Shown here one piece after another: positions 25,141 through 34,370 of a stretch of DNA of 64,000 bases. The stretch lies in NCBI RefSeq assembly GCF_001295975.1, contig NZ_LJHU01000011.1, positions 1 through 64,000 on the forward strand, read 5' to 3'. The notes under the pieces were generated by a model. That model was not told where the DNA came from. It saw nothing but the letters and a program-made list of their open reading frames with translations, and did not search any database. The position numbers and the translations under genes are program-made. The DNA is from Brevundimonas sp. AAP58 (GTDB lineage Bacteria; Pseudomonadota; Alphaproteobacteria; Caulobacterales; Caulobacteraceae). The number at the start of each line of letters is the position of its first letter. The first letter of the stretch is position 1.

Positions 25141-26703
25141 ATGCAGGTTAAACGTCGGACGGTGATGGCGGGCCTGTTGCTTCCAGCACTCGGCGGTTTC
25201 ACCCAGCACCGCGCCGACCACCCCACCGCCGCGACGAGCAACGGCCCCGTGCGTGGCTATCGGGACGGGACGGTCACCGTGTTCAAAGGTATCCGCTACG
25301 GTGCCGACACCGGCACGCGCCGGTTCCAGCCGCCTTCGCCACCTCGGCCGTGGACCGACCCCGCCGACGCCCTCGCCTACGGCCCCGCCAGTCCCCAGAC
25401 CGGATCGGAGCCGAACCAGTCCGAGGACTGCCTGTTCCTCAACGTCTGGACGCCCGGTCTCGACGACCAGCGCCGGCCGGTGATGGTCTATATCCACGGT
25501 GGCGGCTACTCGACCGGCTCGGGCTCCAGTCCGCTCTACGATGGAACCCGGCTGGCGGGTCGCAACGACGTCGTGGTTGTCACCCTGAACCACCGGCTGA
25601 ACCTGTTCGGCTATGCCTACCTCGCCCGCCTCGTCGGTCCCGCATTCGCGGACAGCGGCAATGCGGGCCAACTGGACCTGGTCCTGGCGCTCCAGTGGGT
25701 GCGCGACAATATCTCAGCCTTCGGCGGAGACCCATCGCGCGTGATGGTCTTCGGCCAGTCCGGCGGCGGGGCCAAGATCGCCACGCTTTTGGCCATCCCC
25801 TCCGCCGCCGGCCTGTTCCACCGCGCCGCGACCATGAGCGGCCAGCAGGTCACCGCTTCCGGCCCCCTAAACGCGACCCGCCGTGCCGCCGCCTGGCTCG
25901 ACGCGCTGGACCTGCCGCCCGAGCGCGCCGCAGAGGCCGCGGCTCTGCCTGTCGACCGCCTGCTCCGCGCCGCCGAGATCGGCGACCCCGTGCTCGGCTA
26001 CGGCTCGCTCTACTTCGGCCCGGTGCTGGACGACCGCACCCTGACCCGGCACCCCTTCTGGCCGGACGCGCCCGCCCAGTCGGCGGCCATCCCCATGATC
26101 ATCGGCAACACCAAGGACGAGACCCGCGCCTTCCTCGGCGGAGATCCGGCGAACTACAGCCTGACCTGGGACGACCTGCCCGGCCGCATGACCCTCGCCA
26201 ATATGCGCATCGACGTCGCGCCCGAGGGCGTCATCGCCGCTTACCGCGCCATGCACCCCGACTGGACCCCCAGCCAGGTCTTCTTCGCCGCCACCACGGC
26301 CGCTCGCTCCTGGCGCGGTGCCATCATCGAGGCCGAGGCCCGGGCCGCCGCCGGAACGCCTGCCTTCGTCTACCAGCTGAACTGGACCAGCCCCATCGAC
26401 GGCGGCCGCCGCGGCGCCATGCACACCGACGACATCCCCCTGGCGCTCGACACCGTAGCCGCCCTCGGCAGCCGCGCCCAAGGGCCTCAGGCGCAACCGA
26501 TGGCCGACATTCTATCCAGGGCCTTCGTCGCCTTCGCCCGCACAGGCAATCCTAACCACTCCGGCCTGCCCGCCTGGACGCCCTACGATCTGAAGCGCCG
26601 CCAGACCATGATCATGGACGTCCCACCCCGGATGGAGGACGACCCCCGAGGCGACGAACGCCGCTTGTTCGCGCGCATTCCCTACGTCCAGCCCGGGACG
26701 TGA
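25141..26703 (+). CDS. Exported type-B carboxylesterase/lipase
   Basis: A 520-aa alpha/beta hydrolase. The N-terminus MQVKRRTVMAGLLLPALGG has a twin-Arg-like motif, so Tat or Sec export to the periplasm is likely. The type-B signature is present: SEDCLFLNVWTP, YIHGGGYSTGS (oxyanion hole), and the nucleophile elbow FGQSGGGAK, with Q instead of the common E in G-E-S-A-G. Acid and His candidates are NTKDETRAF and GAMHTDDIP. Substrate unknown. A basic-rich RBS-like GGAGGGTAAG precedes the ATG. Monocistronic. Confidence 0.87.
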   Translation: MQVKRRTVMAGLLLPALGGFTQHRADHPTAATSNGPVRGYRDGTVTVFKGIRYGADTGTRRFQPPSPPRPWTDPADALAYGPASPQTGSEPNQSEDCLFLNVWTPGLDDQRRPVMVYIHGGGYSTGSGSSPLYDGTRLAGRNDVVVVTLNHRLNLFGYAYLARLVGPAFADSGNAGQLDLVLALQWVRDNISAFGGDPSRVMVFGQSGGGAKIATLLAIPSAAGLFHRAATMSGQQVTASGPLNATRRAAAWLDALDLPPERAAEAAALPVDRLLRAAEIGDPVLGYGSLYFGPVLDDRTLTRHPFWPDAPAQSAAIPMIIGNTKDETRAFLGGDPANYSLTWDDLPGRMTLANMRIDVAPEGVIAAYRAMHPDWTPSQVFFAATTAARSWRGAIIEAEARAAAGTPAFVYQLNWTSPIDGGRRGAMHTDDIPLALDTVAALGSRAQGPQAQPMADILSRAFVAFARTGNPNHSGLPAWTPYDLKRRQTMIMDVPPRMEDDPRGDERRLFARIPYVQPGT

Positions 26704-26979
26704 GCCGCGCTCGGCCTTGACTTCACCGTATTCGAGGCCCATGTGCCGGTCCGTCGCACCCTTGCGGCCTCCGGCGTCTCCAGCGCGTGTGGGTCTTCAC
26801 CCAAGACGAAGACCGCTCTGTAGAAGACGCAGGCTCCTCGAGCTTCATTCGCTGCCCGGACACGCGGGGCGGCGCCCGGTCAAGCCCTCGTTCAAGCGGC
26901 GAGGGACTGGCGGCGCGCGGTTCTTTGGCGTTTCAGCCCGGCCGATGCGCGTCGCCGCATGCGAAAGACACTCGCTCCC
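26704..26979. other. 276-bp intergenic region, no gene seen
   Basis: Between the esterase stop and the helicase start I see no open frame with coding character, no clear terminator and no RNA motif. It must contain the helicase promoter. Long 5' leaders are common for RhlE-type helicases, so an autoregulatory leader is possible but not demonstrated. Confidence 0.4.
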
Positions 26980-28488
26980 ATGAGCATCACCTTCGACTCC
27001 TTCGGCCTGAACAAGGCCCTGCTGACCGCCCTCGCGACTGAGGGCTACGTCACCCCCACCCCCATCCAGGCCCAGGCCATCCCCTCGGTGATGACCGGCA
27101 AGGATCTGCTGGGCATCGCCCAGACCGGCACCGGCAAGACCGCGGCCTTCGCCCTGCCGATCCTTCATCGCCTGGCCGAGAACCGCACCCCACCGCTTCC
27201 CCGCACCACCCGCGCCCTGATCCTGTCGCCGACGCGCGAACTGGCCACCCAGATCGCCGACAGCTTCAAGGCCTATGGCCGCCACCTGGGTTTCCGCGTC
27301 GCGGTCGTCTTCGGCGGCGTCAGCTACGGCCCCCAGGAGCGCGCCCTGCAACAGGGCCTCGACGTCCTGGTCGCCACGCCCGGCCGCCTGCTGGACCACA
27401 TGCAGCAGAAGACGCTGGACCTTTCGACCACCGAGATCTTCGTGCTGGACGAGGCCGACCAGATGCTGGACCTCGGCTTCGTCAAGCCGATCCGCCAGGT
27501 CGTCGCCCGCCTGCCGCACCGCCGCCAGAACCTGTTCTTCTCGGCCACCATGCCAACCGAGATCGGCAAGCTGGCCAGTGACCTGCTGAAGGACCCCGTG
27601 CGCGTCCAGGTCACGCCCCAGTCGACCACGGTCGAACGCATCAACCAGTCGGTCATCTGGGTCGAGCAGGGGCGCAAGCGCGCGCTCCTGACCGAGATGT
27701 TCTCCGATCCGAACTATTCCCGCTGCCTGGTCTTCACCAAGACCAAGCACGGCGCAGACAAGGTCGCGGCCTATCTGGAGGCCGGCGGCGTCCAGGCGGG
27801 CGCCATCCACGGCAACAAGTCCCAGCCCCAGCGTGAACGCACGCTCGCCGCCTTCAAGGCCGGCAAGCTGCGGGTGCTGGTCGCCACCGACATCGCCGCG
27901 CGCGGCATCGACGTCGATAACGTCTCCCATGTGGTCAACTTCGAGCTGCCCTTCGTGCCCGAGGCCTACGTCCACCGCATCGGCCGCACCGCGCGGGCGG
28001 GGAAGGACGGCTCGGCCGTCAGCTTCGTCGCCGGCGACGAGATGAAGCTGCTGCGCGACATCGAAAAGGTCACCCGGCAGAAGATCCCGGCTGTGGATCG
28101 TCGCAACGACGCCTCCCTGGGCCGGCTGGACGCTTCCATCATGGCGGCGGGCGTCGGCAAGAAGGCCTCCATGCCCGACGACGGGCGTGATCAGCCGCAA
28201 TCCCGCGGCGGCCCTCGCAACCCGCGTCGCGAAGGCGTCAAGGCACCCCACGGCGGTCAGCCGCACCGTCAGCGCAAGGGCCATCGCGGCCCAGGCACCG
28301 GCAACGGCGACCGTTCCATCGCGCCGACGACGCCCTTCGACCCCCTGGCCGCTGATCGCGCCCGCAGCCGCGCGCCCCAGGCCGACGCCCGCGCCGCGGC
28401 ACAGCCGGTGAAGGAAGGCGAAATCCGTCGCCGTCCCCGCCGTCGCCGTCCGTCCAACGGCGGCAAGGGCTTCGCCGCCAACGGCTGA
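26980..28488 (+). CDS. rhlE: DEAD-box RNA helicase (RhlE-like)
   Basis: A 502-aa protein. It carries the Q motif (TPTPIQAQAIP), motif I AQTGTGKTAAF, PTRELATQ, TPGRLLDHM, motif II VLDEADQMLD, motif III FFSATMP, ATDIAARGIDVDNV and the final HRIGRTARAG. The C-terminal ~130 residues are Arg/Pro/Gly-rich and basic, as in RhlE proteins that act on ribosome assembly or mRNA decay. The start MSITFDSFGL was taken from the Q-motif context. Its 3' end is 102 bp from the next gene. Confidence 0.92.
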   Translation: MSITFDSFGLNKALLTALATEGYVTPTPIQAQAIPSVMTGKDLLGIAQTGTGKTAAFALPILHRLAENRTPPLPRTTRALILSPTRELATQIADSFKAYGRHLGFRVAVVFGGVSYGPQERALQQGLDVLVATPGRLLDHMQQKTLDLSTTEIFVLDEADQMLDLGFVKPIRQVVARLPHRRQNLFFSATMPTEIGKLASDLLKDPVRVQVTPQSTTVERINQSVIWVEQGRKRALLTEMFSDPNYSRCLVFTKTKHGADKVAAYLEAGGVQAGAIHGNKSQPQRERTLAAFKAGKLRVLVATDIAARGIDVDNVSHVVNFELPFVPEAYVHRIGRTARAGKDGSAVSFVAGDEMKLLRDIEKVTRQKIPAVDRRNDASLGRLDASIMAAGVGKKASMPDDGRDQPQSRGGPRNPRREGVKAPHGGQPHRQRKGHRGPGTGNGDRSIAPTTPFDPLAADRARSRAPQADARAAAQPVKEGEIRRRPRRRRPSNGGKGFAANG

Positions 28489-28590
28489 AGCGGTCGCAGC
28501 TCGGAGCGATCCCGAGAACACCGTTGTGATCAAACCGCCCCTCTGGCAGGCATGACCTGGACGGTCTGATCGCTTTCGGGGGATTGCGTG

Positions 28591-30408
28591 ATGGTGTTTC
28601 TGGCGTTTGCAGCAATGCTGACGTTCGTTGTCGGCTGCGCGGGCCTTGGCCGCCTGGTTCGTCCTGTGACCGGTCTCACGCGGGCAGACAGTCTTCCTGC
28701 CCTGCCACTCCTGGGGTTGGGACTGCTCGTCTGGCTTACGGTGGTTCTGAACGCCGCAGGGCTCTTCTCGACTTGGGTTCTCCTCGCCGCCGTAGGACTC
28801 GGCGTTGTCTTGGCGGCGGCTCCATTGCTGCGATCCCGGCCACATCTCGTGCCCGAGACACCGACACTGCTGGCAATCGTGATCGTGGCGGTCCCGATCT
28901 TCGGCCTCATCTTCATACCGCCCGAGATCAATGCCAACGACGATGGTCCGGCCTATCTCTTGTTCTCGGAAAAGCTGGCCCTGCTCGGGGCGTCGGGAGC
29001 CGAGCCTTTCAGCGAGCGACGGCTCTACGGCTTCGGCGGACAGTTCGGTCTGGTCGCCATCATCCGCGACCTGCTCGGAACGCGCTGGCTGTCCGTGTAC
29101 GAGCCGGGATTGGGCCTTGCCCTGATAGGCGCGTGGCTCCTACTGGCGAGCAGAACCACACCGATGGCGCGGGTGGTCTCGGCGAGCGTCATCTTTGGCG
29201 TCGCGTTCGTCTGGCTGACGATGACAGCCAAGCCTATCGCGAACCTCGCGCCGGCCGTTCTCTACGCCGCCGTGCTGTTCGGCGCGGTGCAGGCCTGGAT
29301 GGCATGCGCATCGGCCCCCATCGGACAGACAGCATGGTTCAGGGTGCTCGCAATCTTTTGCGCCGTGGCTTTGACCCTCCGTCCGACAGCCGCTCCCTTC
29401 ATCGCCCTTCTGGCCACCTCCGCCGCCCTACCGGTCATCTCAAGGCAAGACTGGGGCAGCTTGGCCATAGCCGCAGGGTTGGCGGGCATGATCCTCGCGC
29501 CCGCCATGATCGGGTCTCTTCAGGCGTCCGGGACCCTGTTCTACCCCTTCCTCGGTGGTGGCGTTCACGTCGACGGCTCTGCGGCGCAGGTGTCGTGGGT
29601 TGAGACCATATCCATGTCCGCACGTGCGGTCTGGACCTGGGCGCTGCTCGCCATGATTGGACTCGTATGGCTTTGGTTGCGGCGGAGCGACCAGGCACCT
29701 CAGGGCGGCCTTGTCCTTCTCGGCATCACGAGCGCTGCCGTCCTTCTTGTCGCGAGCGCGACCGGGGGTCTCGCGCTTGACCGCTATGCCTTTCCGATCC
29801 TGTTCGCCGCGTTCGCGGCCCTGGCCTCGCGCCTCGAGCTGACAACCCAGACATCCGCCAAGCTGAAGGTGATCGCTCGGCCCGTGCTCGGCCTGGCCAC
29901 AGTCGGATGCATCGGCGTCATCGCCATCGCCGCCCTGCCATCCGCGCGGGCGGCCATTGAAAGCGCGGCTCCGGCAGCGCTGAGACTGCGCTGGCAACAG
30001 CCAGCCCTGGATCCCGAGATCGGTCGTGCCTATCGATCGGCGCAGCAGCAGGTTCCGCCGGGCGCGACCCTTCTCGCGGTCCACCTGGCCCATGCCGATC
30101 AGCTGGATGTCAGGCGCAATGTCGTCCTCGCCGCCGACCAGGTCGCCACAGCGGGCCCGGGGTCAGGCTGGCCTCAACAGACCTCGCCCGGTGCCGTCAC
30201 GACGTATCTGCGCGCCTCGGGGGTTGACTATGTCGCCATTTCCGACGGGCTCTTCGATCACCTCGAGAGTGACGGAACGGCCTGGCAGCGCCGCTTGCGC
30301 GCCTCGCGGCTATTGGCGCGGGGCCAGTTCATCCAAGCGACGGCCGGCGTCGCTTCCATTGCCGAAGGACCCGATTTCACCCTCTACGCCGTCGCCGACC
30401 TTCGATGA
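28591..30408 (+). CDS. Polytopic membrane protein, GT-C-glycosyltransferase-like
   Basis: A 605-aa protein with about 11-12 transmembrane helices in residues 1-450 and a soluble C-terminal domain (450-605). The first long loop contains INANDDGPAYL, an Asp-rich motif in the position where GT-C enzymes keep catalytic acids, but no family is recognised with confidence. ATG at 28591 is preferred over GTG at 28588 because GGGGGA lies 7 nt upstream. Codon choice looks less GC-biased than in its neighbours (more CTT/GTT/ATT), hinting at later acquisition. It borders the photosynthesis cluster and converges on pufM. Confidence 0.6.
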   Translation: MVFLAFAAMLTFVVGCAGLGRLVRPVTGLTRADSLPALPLLGLGLLVWLTVVLNAAGLFSTWVLLAAVGLGVVLAAAPLLRSRPHLVPETPTLLAIVIVAVPIFGLIFIPPEINANDDGPAYLLFSEKLALLGASGAEPFSERRLYGFGGQFGLVAIIRDLLGTRWLSVYEPGLGLALIGAWLLLASRTTPMARVVSASVIFGVAFVWLTMTAKPIANLAPAVLYAAVLFGAVQAWMACASAPIGQTAWFRVLAIFCAVALTLRPTAAPFIALLATSAALPVISRQDWGSLAIAAGLAGMILAPAMIGSLQASGTLFYPFLGGGVHVDGSAAQVSWVETISMSARAVWTWALLAMIGLVWLWLRRSDQAPQGGLVLLGITSAAVLLVASATGGLALDRYAFPILFAAFAALASRLELTTQTSAKLKVIARPVLGLATVGCIGVIAIAALPSARAAIESAAPAALRLRWQQPALDPEIGRAYRSAQQQVPPGATLLAVHLAHADQLDVRRNVVLAADQVATAGPGSGWPQQTSPGAVTTYLRASGVDYVAISDGLFDHLESDGTAWQRRLRASRLLARGQFIQATAGVASIAEGPDFTLYAVADLR

Positions 30409-30426
30409 CCTGCCCTGCAGGCCATG

Positions 30427-30457
30427 AAAAGGCCCCGCCGGCGAACCGACGGGGCCT
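30427..30457 (-). terminator. Intrinsic terminator of the puf operon
   Basis: Read on the minus strand, arms AGGCCCCG and CGGGGCCT (30450-30457 and 30430-30437) with additional partial pairing are followed by TTTT. It sits 50 bp beyond the pufM stop and marks the end of the crtF-bchCXYZ-pufBALM superoperon. Confidence 0.8.
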
Positions 30458-30505
30458 CTGGCCAACCGACCCCCGAGCAGGGGCGGAGATCGGCGGGCGT
30501 CCGGA

Positions 30506-31426
30506 TCAGCGGGCGTAGTCGTGCGCGATGGCCCAGTCGAACCAGTTGTCGACCACAGTGCCGGTCAGCAGGATGCCGATGCCGCCGGTCAACGTCGTCA
30601 GGACAGCGAACCACCAGGCCCAGCGGTGGATGGATTCCATCGTGGCGTTGAAGCCCATGGTCCAGCGCCAGAACAGCGCGCCGCGCTCGGCGGCGGTGCC
30701 GCGATCGGTGATCTGCTCGACTTCCCGATCGGCACCGTAGCGCGTGGTCGCCAGGATGGTCGCCCCGTGCATGGCGAACAGCAGGGTGGAGCCATAGAGG
30801 AACACGATCGAAAGCGCGTGGAACGGATTGTAGAACAGGTTTCCGTAGGTGATCGAGAAGGCCCCGGTCCAGTCCAGGTGCGGGAAGATGCCGAACGGCA
30901 CGGCTTCCGACCAGCTGCCCATCATGATCGGGCGGATGAAGCCCAGCACGAGGTACAGCCAGATCGCCGATGCGAAGGCCCAGGTGGTGTGCGTGCCCAG
31001 ACCCAGGGCCTTGGCCCGCTGATAGCTGCGGATGCACCAGCTGATCAGCGACACTGTCAGGAAGAAGCCGGCGATCAGCCACCATCCGCCCTGATTGAGC
31101 GGCGGCAGGATGTTCAGACCCTGCTCGGGCGGGGGCGGATACAGACCCAGCCACAGCAGCTGGCGGATGAACTCGAACGGGTTCCAGTTCACCTGGGCCA
31201 GCATGTTCAGCCCGATGATCTCGAAGGCGAGGAACCCGGTCAGCAGGGAGACTACGCCGGTCCAGCCCAGATGAACGGGCCCGATCTGGGCGTTGCCGAT
31301 CTTGCCGATCCAGTAGCTGAAGAAGGGGGTGCCAACGCGCTCGGCGTCCGGGTCTGTGGTGGGCGCGCCCATCTCGGCGTGCCCGCGGACCTGAACCTGG
31401 GTGAAGATATTCTGATAGGCGTTCAT
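30506..31426 (-). CDS. pufM: Photosynthetic reaction centre subunit M
   Basis: A 306-aa protein with five transmembrane helices. Characteristic segments are [56 protein letters not shown] (as FPHLDWTG and [11 protein letters not shown]), [10 protein letters not shown] and [14 protein letters not shown]. The His residues in these motifs bind the special-pair/accessory bacteriochlorophyll and the non-haem iron. With PufL and PuhA (not in window) it forms the type-II reaction centre. The RBS GGAGGGCG overlaps the 13-nt gap after pufL. It ends the operon; no pufC follows. Confidence 0.98.
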   Translation of the reverse strand: MNAYQNIFTQVQVRGHAEMGAPTTDPDAERVGTPFFSYWIGKIGNAQIGPVHLGWTGVVSLLTGFLAFEIIGLNMLAQVNWNPFEFIRQLLWLGLYPPPPEQGLNILPPLNQGGWWLIAGFFLTVSLISWCIRSYQRAKALGLGTHTTWAFASAIWLYLVLGFIRPIMMGSWSEAVPFGIFPHLDWTGAFSITYGNLFYNPFHALSIVFLYGSTLLFAMHGATILATTRYGADREVEQITDRGTAAERGALFWRWTMGFNATMESIHRWAWWFAVLTTLTGGIGILLTGTVVDNWFDWAIAHDYAR

Positions 31427-31439
31427 GTCGCTCGCCCTC

Positions 31440-32264
31440 CTATTGCCAGATCGGCAGGTTGCGCCAGCCGTCCCACCATTCGGGCCAGCCTGCGGTCCAG
31501 ACCGGACCGCTGATGATCATGCAGATGGCGCTCCAGATCCCCGCCTGAAGCGCCAGGAACAGGCCGACCCGGTGAATGCCGAGCGTGCCAACCGAATAGC
31601 CGATGAAGTCGCGGAAGAAGGTGTCTTCGTGCTCCGGCTGGCGCACCACCTTGCCCGGCCCCGGATTGGCCGCCGCCAGCACCAGCGAACCGTGCAGGGC
31701 GAGCGCCATCGTGGTCGTGAAGAAGAAGGTGATCGCGACCATGTGGGCCGGATTGTAGTGGAAGTTGAGGTACTGGTAGCCGACGTTGGACACCCAATCG
31801 AGGTGGCTCCAGATGCCATACGGGAAGCCGTGCCCCCAGGCACCCATCAGGAACGGCCGGAACACCACGAGCGTCAGATAGGCCAGGATCGCCACGCCAA
31901 ACGCGATAGGCACATGCAGGCCGATGCCGAGTTTTCGACAGATCTCGACCTCTCGAAGCGCCCATGAAATGAAGGCTCCGGTCGCGCAGATGGTGACAAG
32001 CTGCCAGATGCCGCCCTCGCGAAGAGGTGCCAACGATAGGCCGTAGGCGATATCGGGCGGATTGATCGAGATCAGCCAGGGGTTCCAGGTGTCGCCCAGC
32101 GACGCCCCGTAGAAGATCAGGGCGGTACCCAGCGAGGCGAAGAACGCCGTCGTGACACCGAAGAAGCCGACGTAGAACGGCCCCACCCAGAAATCGAACA
32201 TGTCACCGCCGATCAGGGTGCCACCCCTGATGCGGTATTTTCGCTCAAAACTCAGTAAGGCCAT
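31440..32264 (-). CDS. pufL: Photosynthetic reaction centre subunit L
   Basis: A 274-aa five-helix membrane protein. [20 protein letters not shown] at the N-terminus, [23 protein letters not shown] (split [18 protein letters not shown] / NPAHM) with the bacteriochlorophyll-binding His, and [16 protein letters not shown] with the iron-binding His identify PufL. It binds the primary donor, accessory pigments and QA/QB-side cofactors with PufM. The RBS GGAGACGG precedes the ATG. It is separated from pufA by 115 bp containing hairpins. Confidence 0.98.
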   Translation of the reverse strand: MALLSFERKYRIRGGTLIGGDMFDFWVGPFYVGFFGVTTAFFASLGTALIFYGASLGDTWNPWLISINPPDIAYGLSLAPLREGGIWQLVTICATGAFISWALREVEICRKLGIGLHVPIAFGVAILAYLTLVVFRPFLMGAWGHGFPYGIWSHLDWVSNVGYQYLNFHYNPAHMVAITFFFTTTMALALHGSLVLAAANPGPGKVVRQPEHEDTFFRDFIGYSVGTLGIHRVGLFLALQAGIWSAICMIISGPVWTAGWPEWWDGWRNLPIWQ

Positions 32265-32283
32265 GACCGTCTCCGCCCGCTGT

Positions 32284-32355
32284 CCCGATCAACGTCGGGT
32301 TGGGCTCAAAATATCGGGGTCGCGACGGACGGGATCGAATCGCTCCGGTCCCGCC
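32284..32355 (-). promoter_or_regulatory. pufA-pufL intercistronic hairpins
   Basis: The 115-bp gap between pufA and pufL contains CCCGA/TCGGG (32284-32299, 6-nt loop) and a 7-bp stem with one G-U pair at 32328-32355. In other purple bacteria, stem-loops at this place protect pufBA mRNA from 3' decay, giving an LH1 excess over reaction centres. The same role is inferred here. Confidence 0.5.
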
Positions 32356-32379
32356 CGCGCGCCGCATGCGCGGTTCCCG

Positions 32380-32547
32380 TCAGGGGGTGGCCGTAGCCGC
32401 CGCCGCCGCACGTTCTGCGCCGTCGATCCAGTTGTACCGAGGCGAGCTGAGCAGGATGAAGTGGATCAGCAGAGCCAGGGTGAACAAGAAGACGGCGAGC
32501 GCGACGAGCGCCCGTCTGGGATCGAAAAGGAGCCAAATTCTCCACAT
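32380..32547 (-). CDS. pufA: LH1 antenna alpha subunit
   Basis: A 55-aa protein: [20 protein letters not shown], a transmembrane helix with the bacteriochlorophyll ligand His29 in LLIHFILL, then [10 protein letters not shown] and an Ala-rich tail. This is the standard LH1-alpha layout with a cytoplasmic W/R-rich N-terminus. TCCTCC on the plus strand at 32557-32562 is the complement of its GGAGGA RBS. It forms alpha/beta pairs around the reaction centre. It lies 83 bp after pufB. Confidence 0.96.
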   Translation of the reverse strand: MWRIWLLFDPRRALVALAVFLFTLALLIHFILLSSPRYNWIDGAERAAAAATATP

Positions 32548-32630
32548 GACTGTAGTCCTCCATAGCCGGTGACCGGCTTTGTTGGCATCGATCAGTCAAA
32601 ATGACTGGCCGACAAGTAAAGTGGAGAGGT

Positions 32631-32786
32631 TTAAGCCCCCAACCACGGTTTCCAGGCCCAGACGAGTCCATGGGCGACCACGGCAATAAGCGTGAACCCG
32701 ATGAAGCTTGTCATGAACAGGCCGTGGAACTCTTTGGCCGCTTCCGGCGTGAGACCCGTGAGGGACCCACCAGAGTGGTCAGACAT
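32631..32786 (-). CDS. pufB: LH1 antenna beta subunit
   Basis: A 51-aa protein beginning MSDHSGGSLTGLTPEAAKEF, with His21, the pigment-binding His39 in VVAHGLVWAWKPW and the conserved W-K-P-W end. This is the classical LH1-beta signature. A very strong RBS, AAAGGAGGAG, lies 4 nt from the ATG, as expected for an abundant antenna protein. The 114-bp leader up to bchZ contains a perfect hairpin but no pufQ. Confidence 0.96.
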   Translation of the reverse strand: MSDHSGGSLTGLTPEAAKEFHGLFMTSFIGFTLIAVVAHGLVWAWKPWLGA

Positions 32787-32814
32787 AATCTCCTCCTTTC
32801 GTTGGAGCTCTTCC

Positions 32815-32839
32815 CAGCCACGGGGAAGTCCCGTGGCTG
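32815..32839 (-). promoter_or_regulatory. Perfect 10-bp hairpin in the pufB leader
   Basis: CAGCCACGGG and CCCGTGGCTG with a 5-nt loop stand about 20 nt upstream of the pufB RBS, in the 114-bp bchZ-pufB gap. No T-run follows on the minus strand, so mRNA 5'-end protection or processing fits better than termination. Confidence 0.65.
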
Positions 32840-32900
32840 TTTCCGCCGCCCGGCAAGCCGAACGTCGAAAGGCGGGTCCGAGACAAAGAGACGGCGCGCG

Positions 32901-34370
32901 TCATGCGGCCCTCCCGCTCAGGACGATGGCGTTGGCGGCGGCGAGGCGGTCGAGGGTGACCCGGTCCTCTCCGGCCTGACGGGCGGCGCGCTCGGCGGCG
33001 TCCCTCAGGCGTTTGGCCGCGGAAATGCGAACGATGACGGGCTGCGAGGCGACCAGCTTCTCGAGCTCGTCGGAGGCGGCGTCTTCCCAGACGATCTCGG
33101 CGTGCGGCCGCGCCGGCGTGGCCTCCACCGCGTCGAGCTGGGACGCCAGCGGCAGGATGGCGAACAGGGCGTCGAACAGGGCGTTGCAGACCTCCTGGAT
33201 CAGGAAGGTGCAGCCCGCGTAGCCCATGAAGGGCGTGCCCGTGTGCCTGCGGATCGCCGCGCCGGGGAAGCTCGCCGGCACCCAGACGCCCTGGGGTCCG
33301 TGGCCGCCACCCCCGGCCTCTGCCAGATAGATCCGCTCATTGATGCTGCCGAACAGCACCAGCGGCTTGGTGTCCCGGATCAGGTCGCGGATGGCGACGT
33401 TGTCGGTCTTGGTCCCGGCCACGCGCGAGATGGCGAACTGGCACGGCAGGCCGAGGTCGTCCTCGAGGAACTTGCGGACCCCGCGCGTATAGGTCTCGTT
33501 GGCGACGATGGCGAACGACGCCGTGCCGAAGAAGTCCTGGGTCACGGAGCGCCACAAGTCCCACAGCGGCTTGATCGTCGTATGCTTCTCGCGCTCGATG
33601 AAGGGCTCGGGGTCCAGCCCCGTCAGCTCGCCCAGCCGGCGCAGGAACAGCGTCGTCGAGTCCAGCCCGATCGGTGCCTGCAGGTAGGGCTTTTCGAGCG
33701 CCTCGCAGAGACCCCGCCCGAACTCGCGGTACATGCAGATGTTGACATCGGCGTCCGCCAGATTGCGCACATCGGCCAGGTGGCTGCCCAGCGGGAAGGT
33801 CATGTTGACCTCGGCCCCGATGCCCTCGCACAGGCGCCTGATCTCGGCCACGTCCGAGGCCATGTTGAACACGCCGTACATCGGGCCGATCAGGTTGACG
33901 CGCGGCTTGTCGCCCTCGGCCCGATCACGCGGCCTCGGCATCTTCTTCGGACCGAACTGGGTCCACAGCCAGGTCAGGGCGCGATCCGCCGACTGCCACT
34001 GATCCTCGTCGATGGTGCGTGGCAGGAAGCGCTGGATGTTGGTGCCTTCCGGCGTCACGCCCCCGCCGATCATCTCGGCGATGGAACCGGTGACGACGAC
34101 AGAGGGCAGATCCTTGTCGAGCGTCTTCCACGCCCGCTTCATCGCGCCTTCGGTGCCGTGGCGACCCAGTTCGTCCTCGCCCAGACCCGTGACGACGATC
34201 GGCAGCTCATGCGGGGGTAGGCCGTCCGTGTAATGCAGCACCGAGGTCACCGGCAGGTTCTCGCAGCCCACGGGGCCGTCGATGATGACCTGCAGGCCCT
34301 TGATGGCGGTGAAGGCGTAGACCGCCCCCCAATACCCACCCGCCCGGTCGTGATCGAGGATCAGCGTCAT
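32901..34370 (-). CDS. bchZ: Chlorophyllide a reductase subunit Z
   Basis: A 489-aa NifK-like subunit of COR. It shows [10 protein letters not shown] (cluster Cys36), [38 protein letters not shown] and a C-terminal region with [20 protein letters not shown]. With BchY it forms the catalytic component that reduces the C7=C8 bond of chlorophyllide, taking electrons from BchX. The start overlaps the bchY stop by 4 bp. Confidence 0.96.
   Translation of the reverse strand: MTLILDHDRAGGYWGAVYAFTAIKGLQVIIDGPVGCENLPVTSVLHYTDGLPPHELPIVVTGLGEDELGRHGTEGAMKRAWKTLDKDLPSVVVTGSIAEMIGGGVTPEGTNIQRFLPRTIDEDQWQSADRALTWLWTQFGPKKMPRPRDRAEGDKPRVNLIGPMYGVFNMASDVAEIRRLCEGIGAEVNMTFPLGSHLADVRNLADADVNICMYREFGRGLCEALEKPYLQAPIGLDSTTLFLRRLGELTGLDPEPFIEREKHTTIKPLWDLWRSVTQDFFGTASFAIVANETYTRGVRKFLEDDLGLPCQFAISRVAGTKTDNVAIRDLIRDTKPLVLFGSINERIYLAEAGGGGHGPQGVWVPASFPGAAIRRHTGTPFMGYAGCTFLIQEVCNALFDALFAILPLASQLDAVEATPARPHAEIVWEDAASDELEKLVASQPVIVRISAAKRLRDAAERAARQAGEDRVTLDRLAAANAIVLSGRAA

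Noticed and set aside
26845-28845. 666-codon minus-strand frame opposite the DEAD-box helicase
   Set aside because: No recognisable domain; composition typical of antisense shadows.
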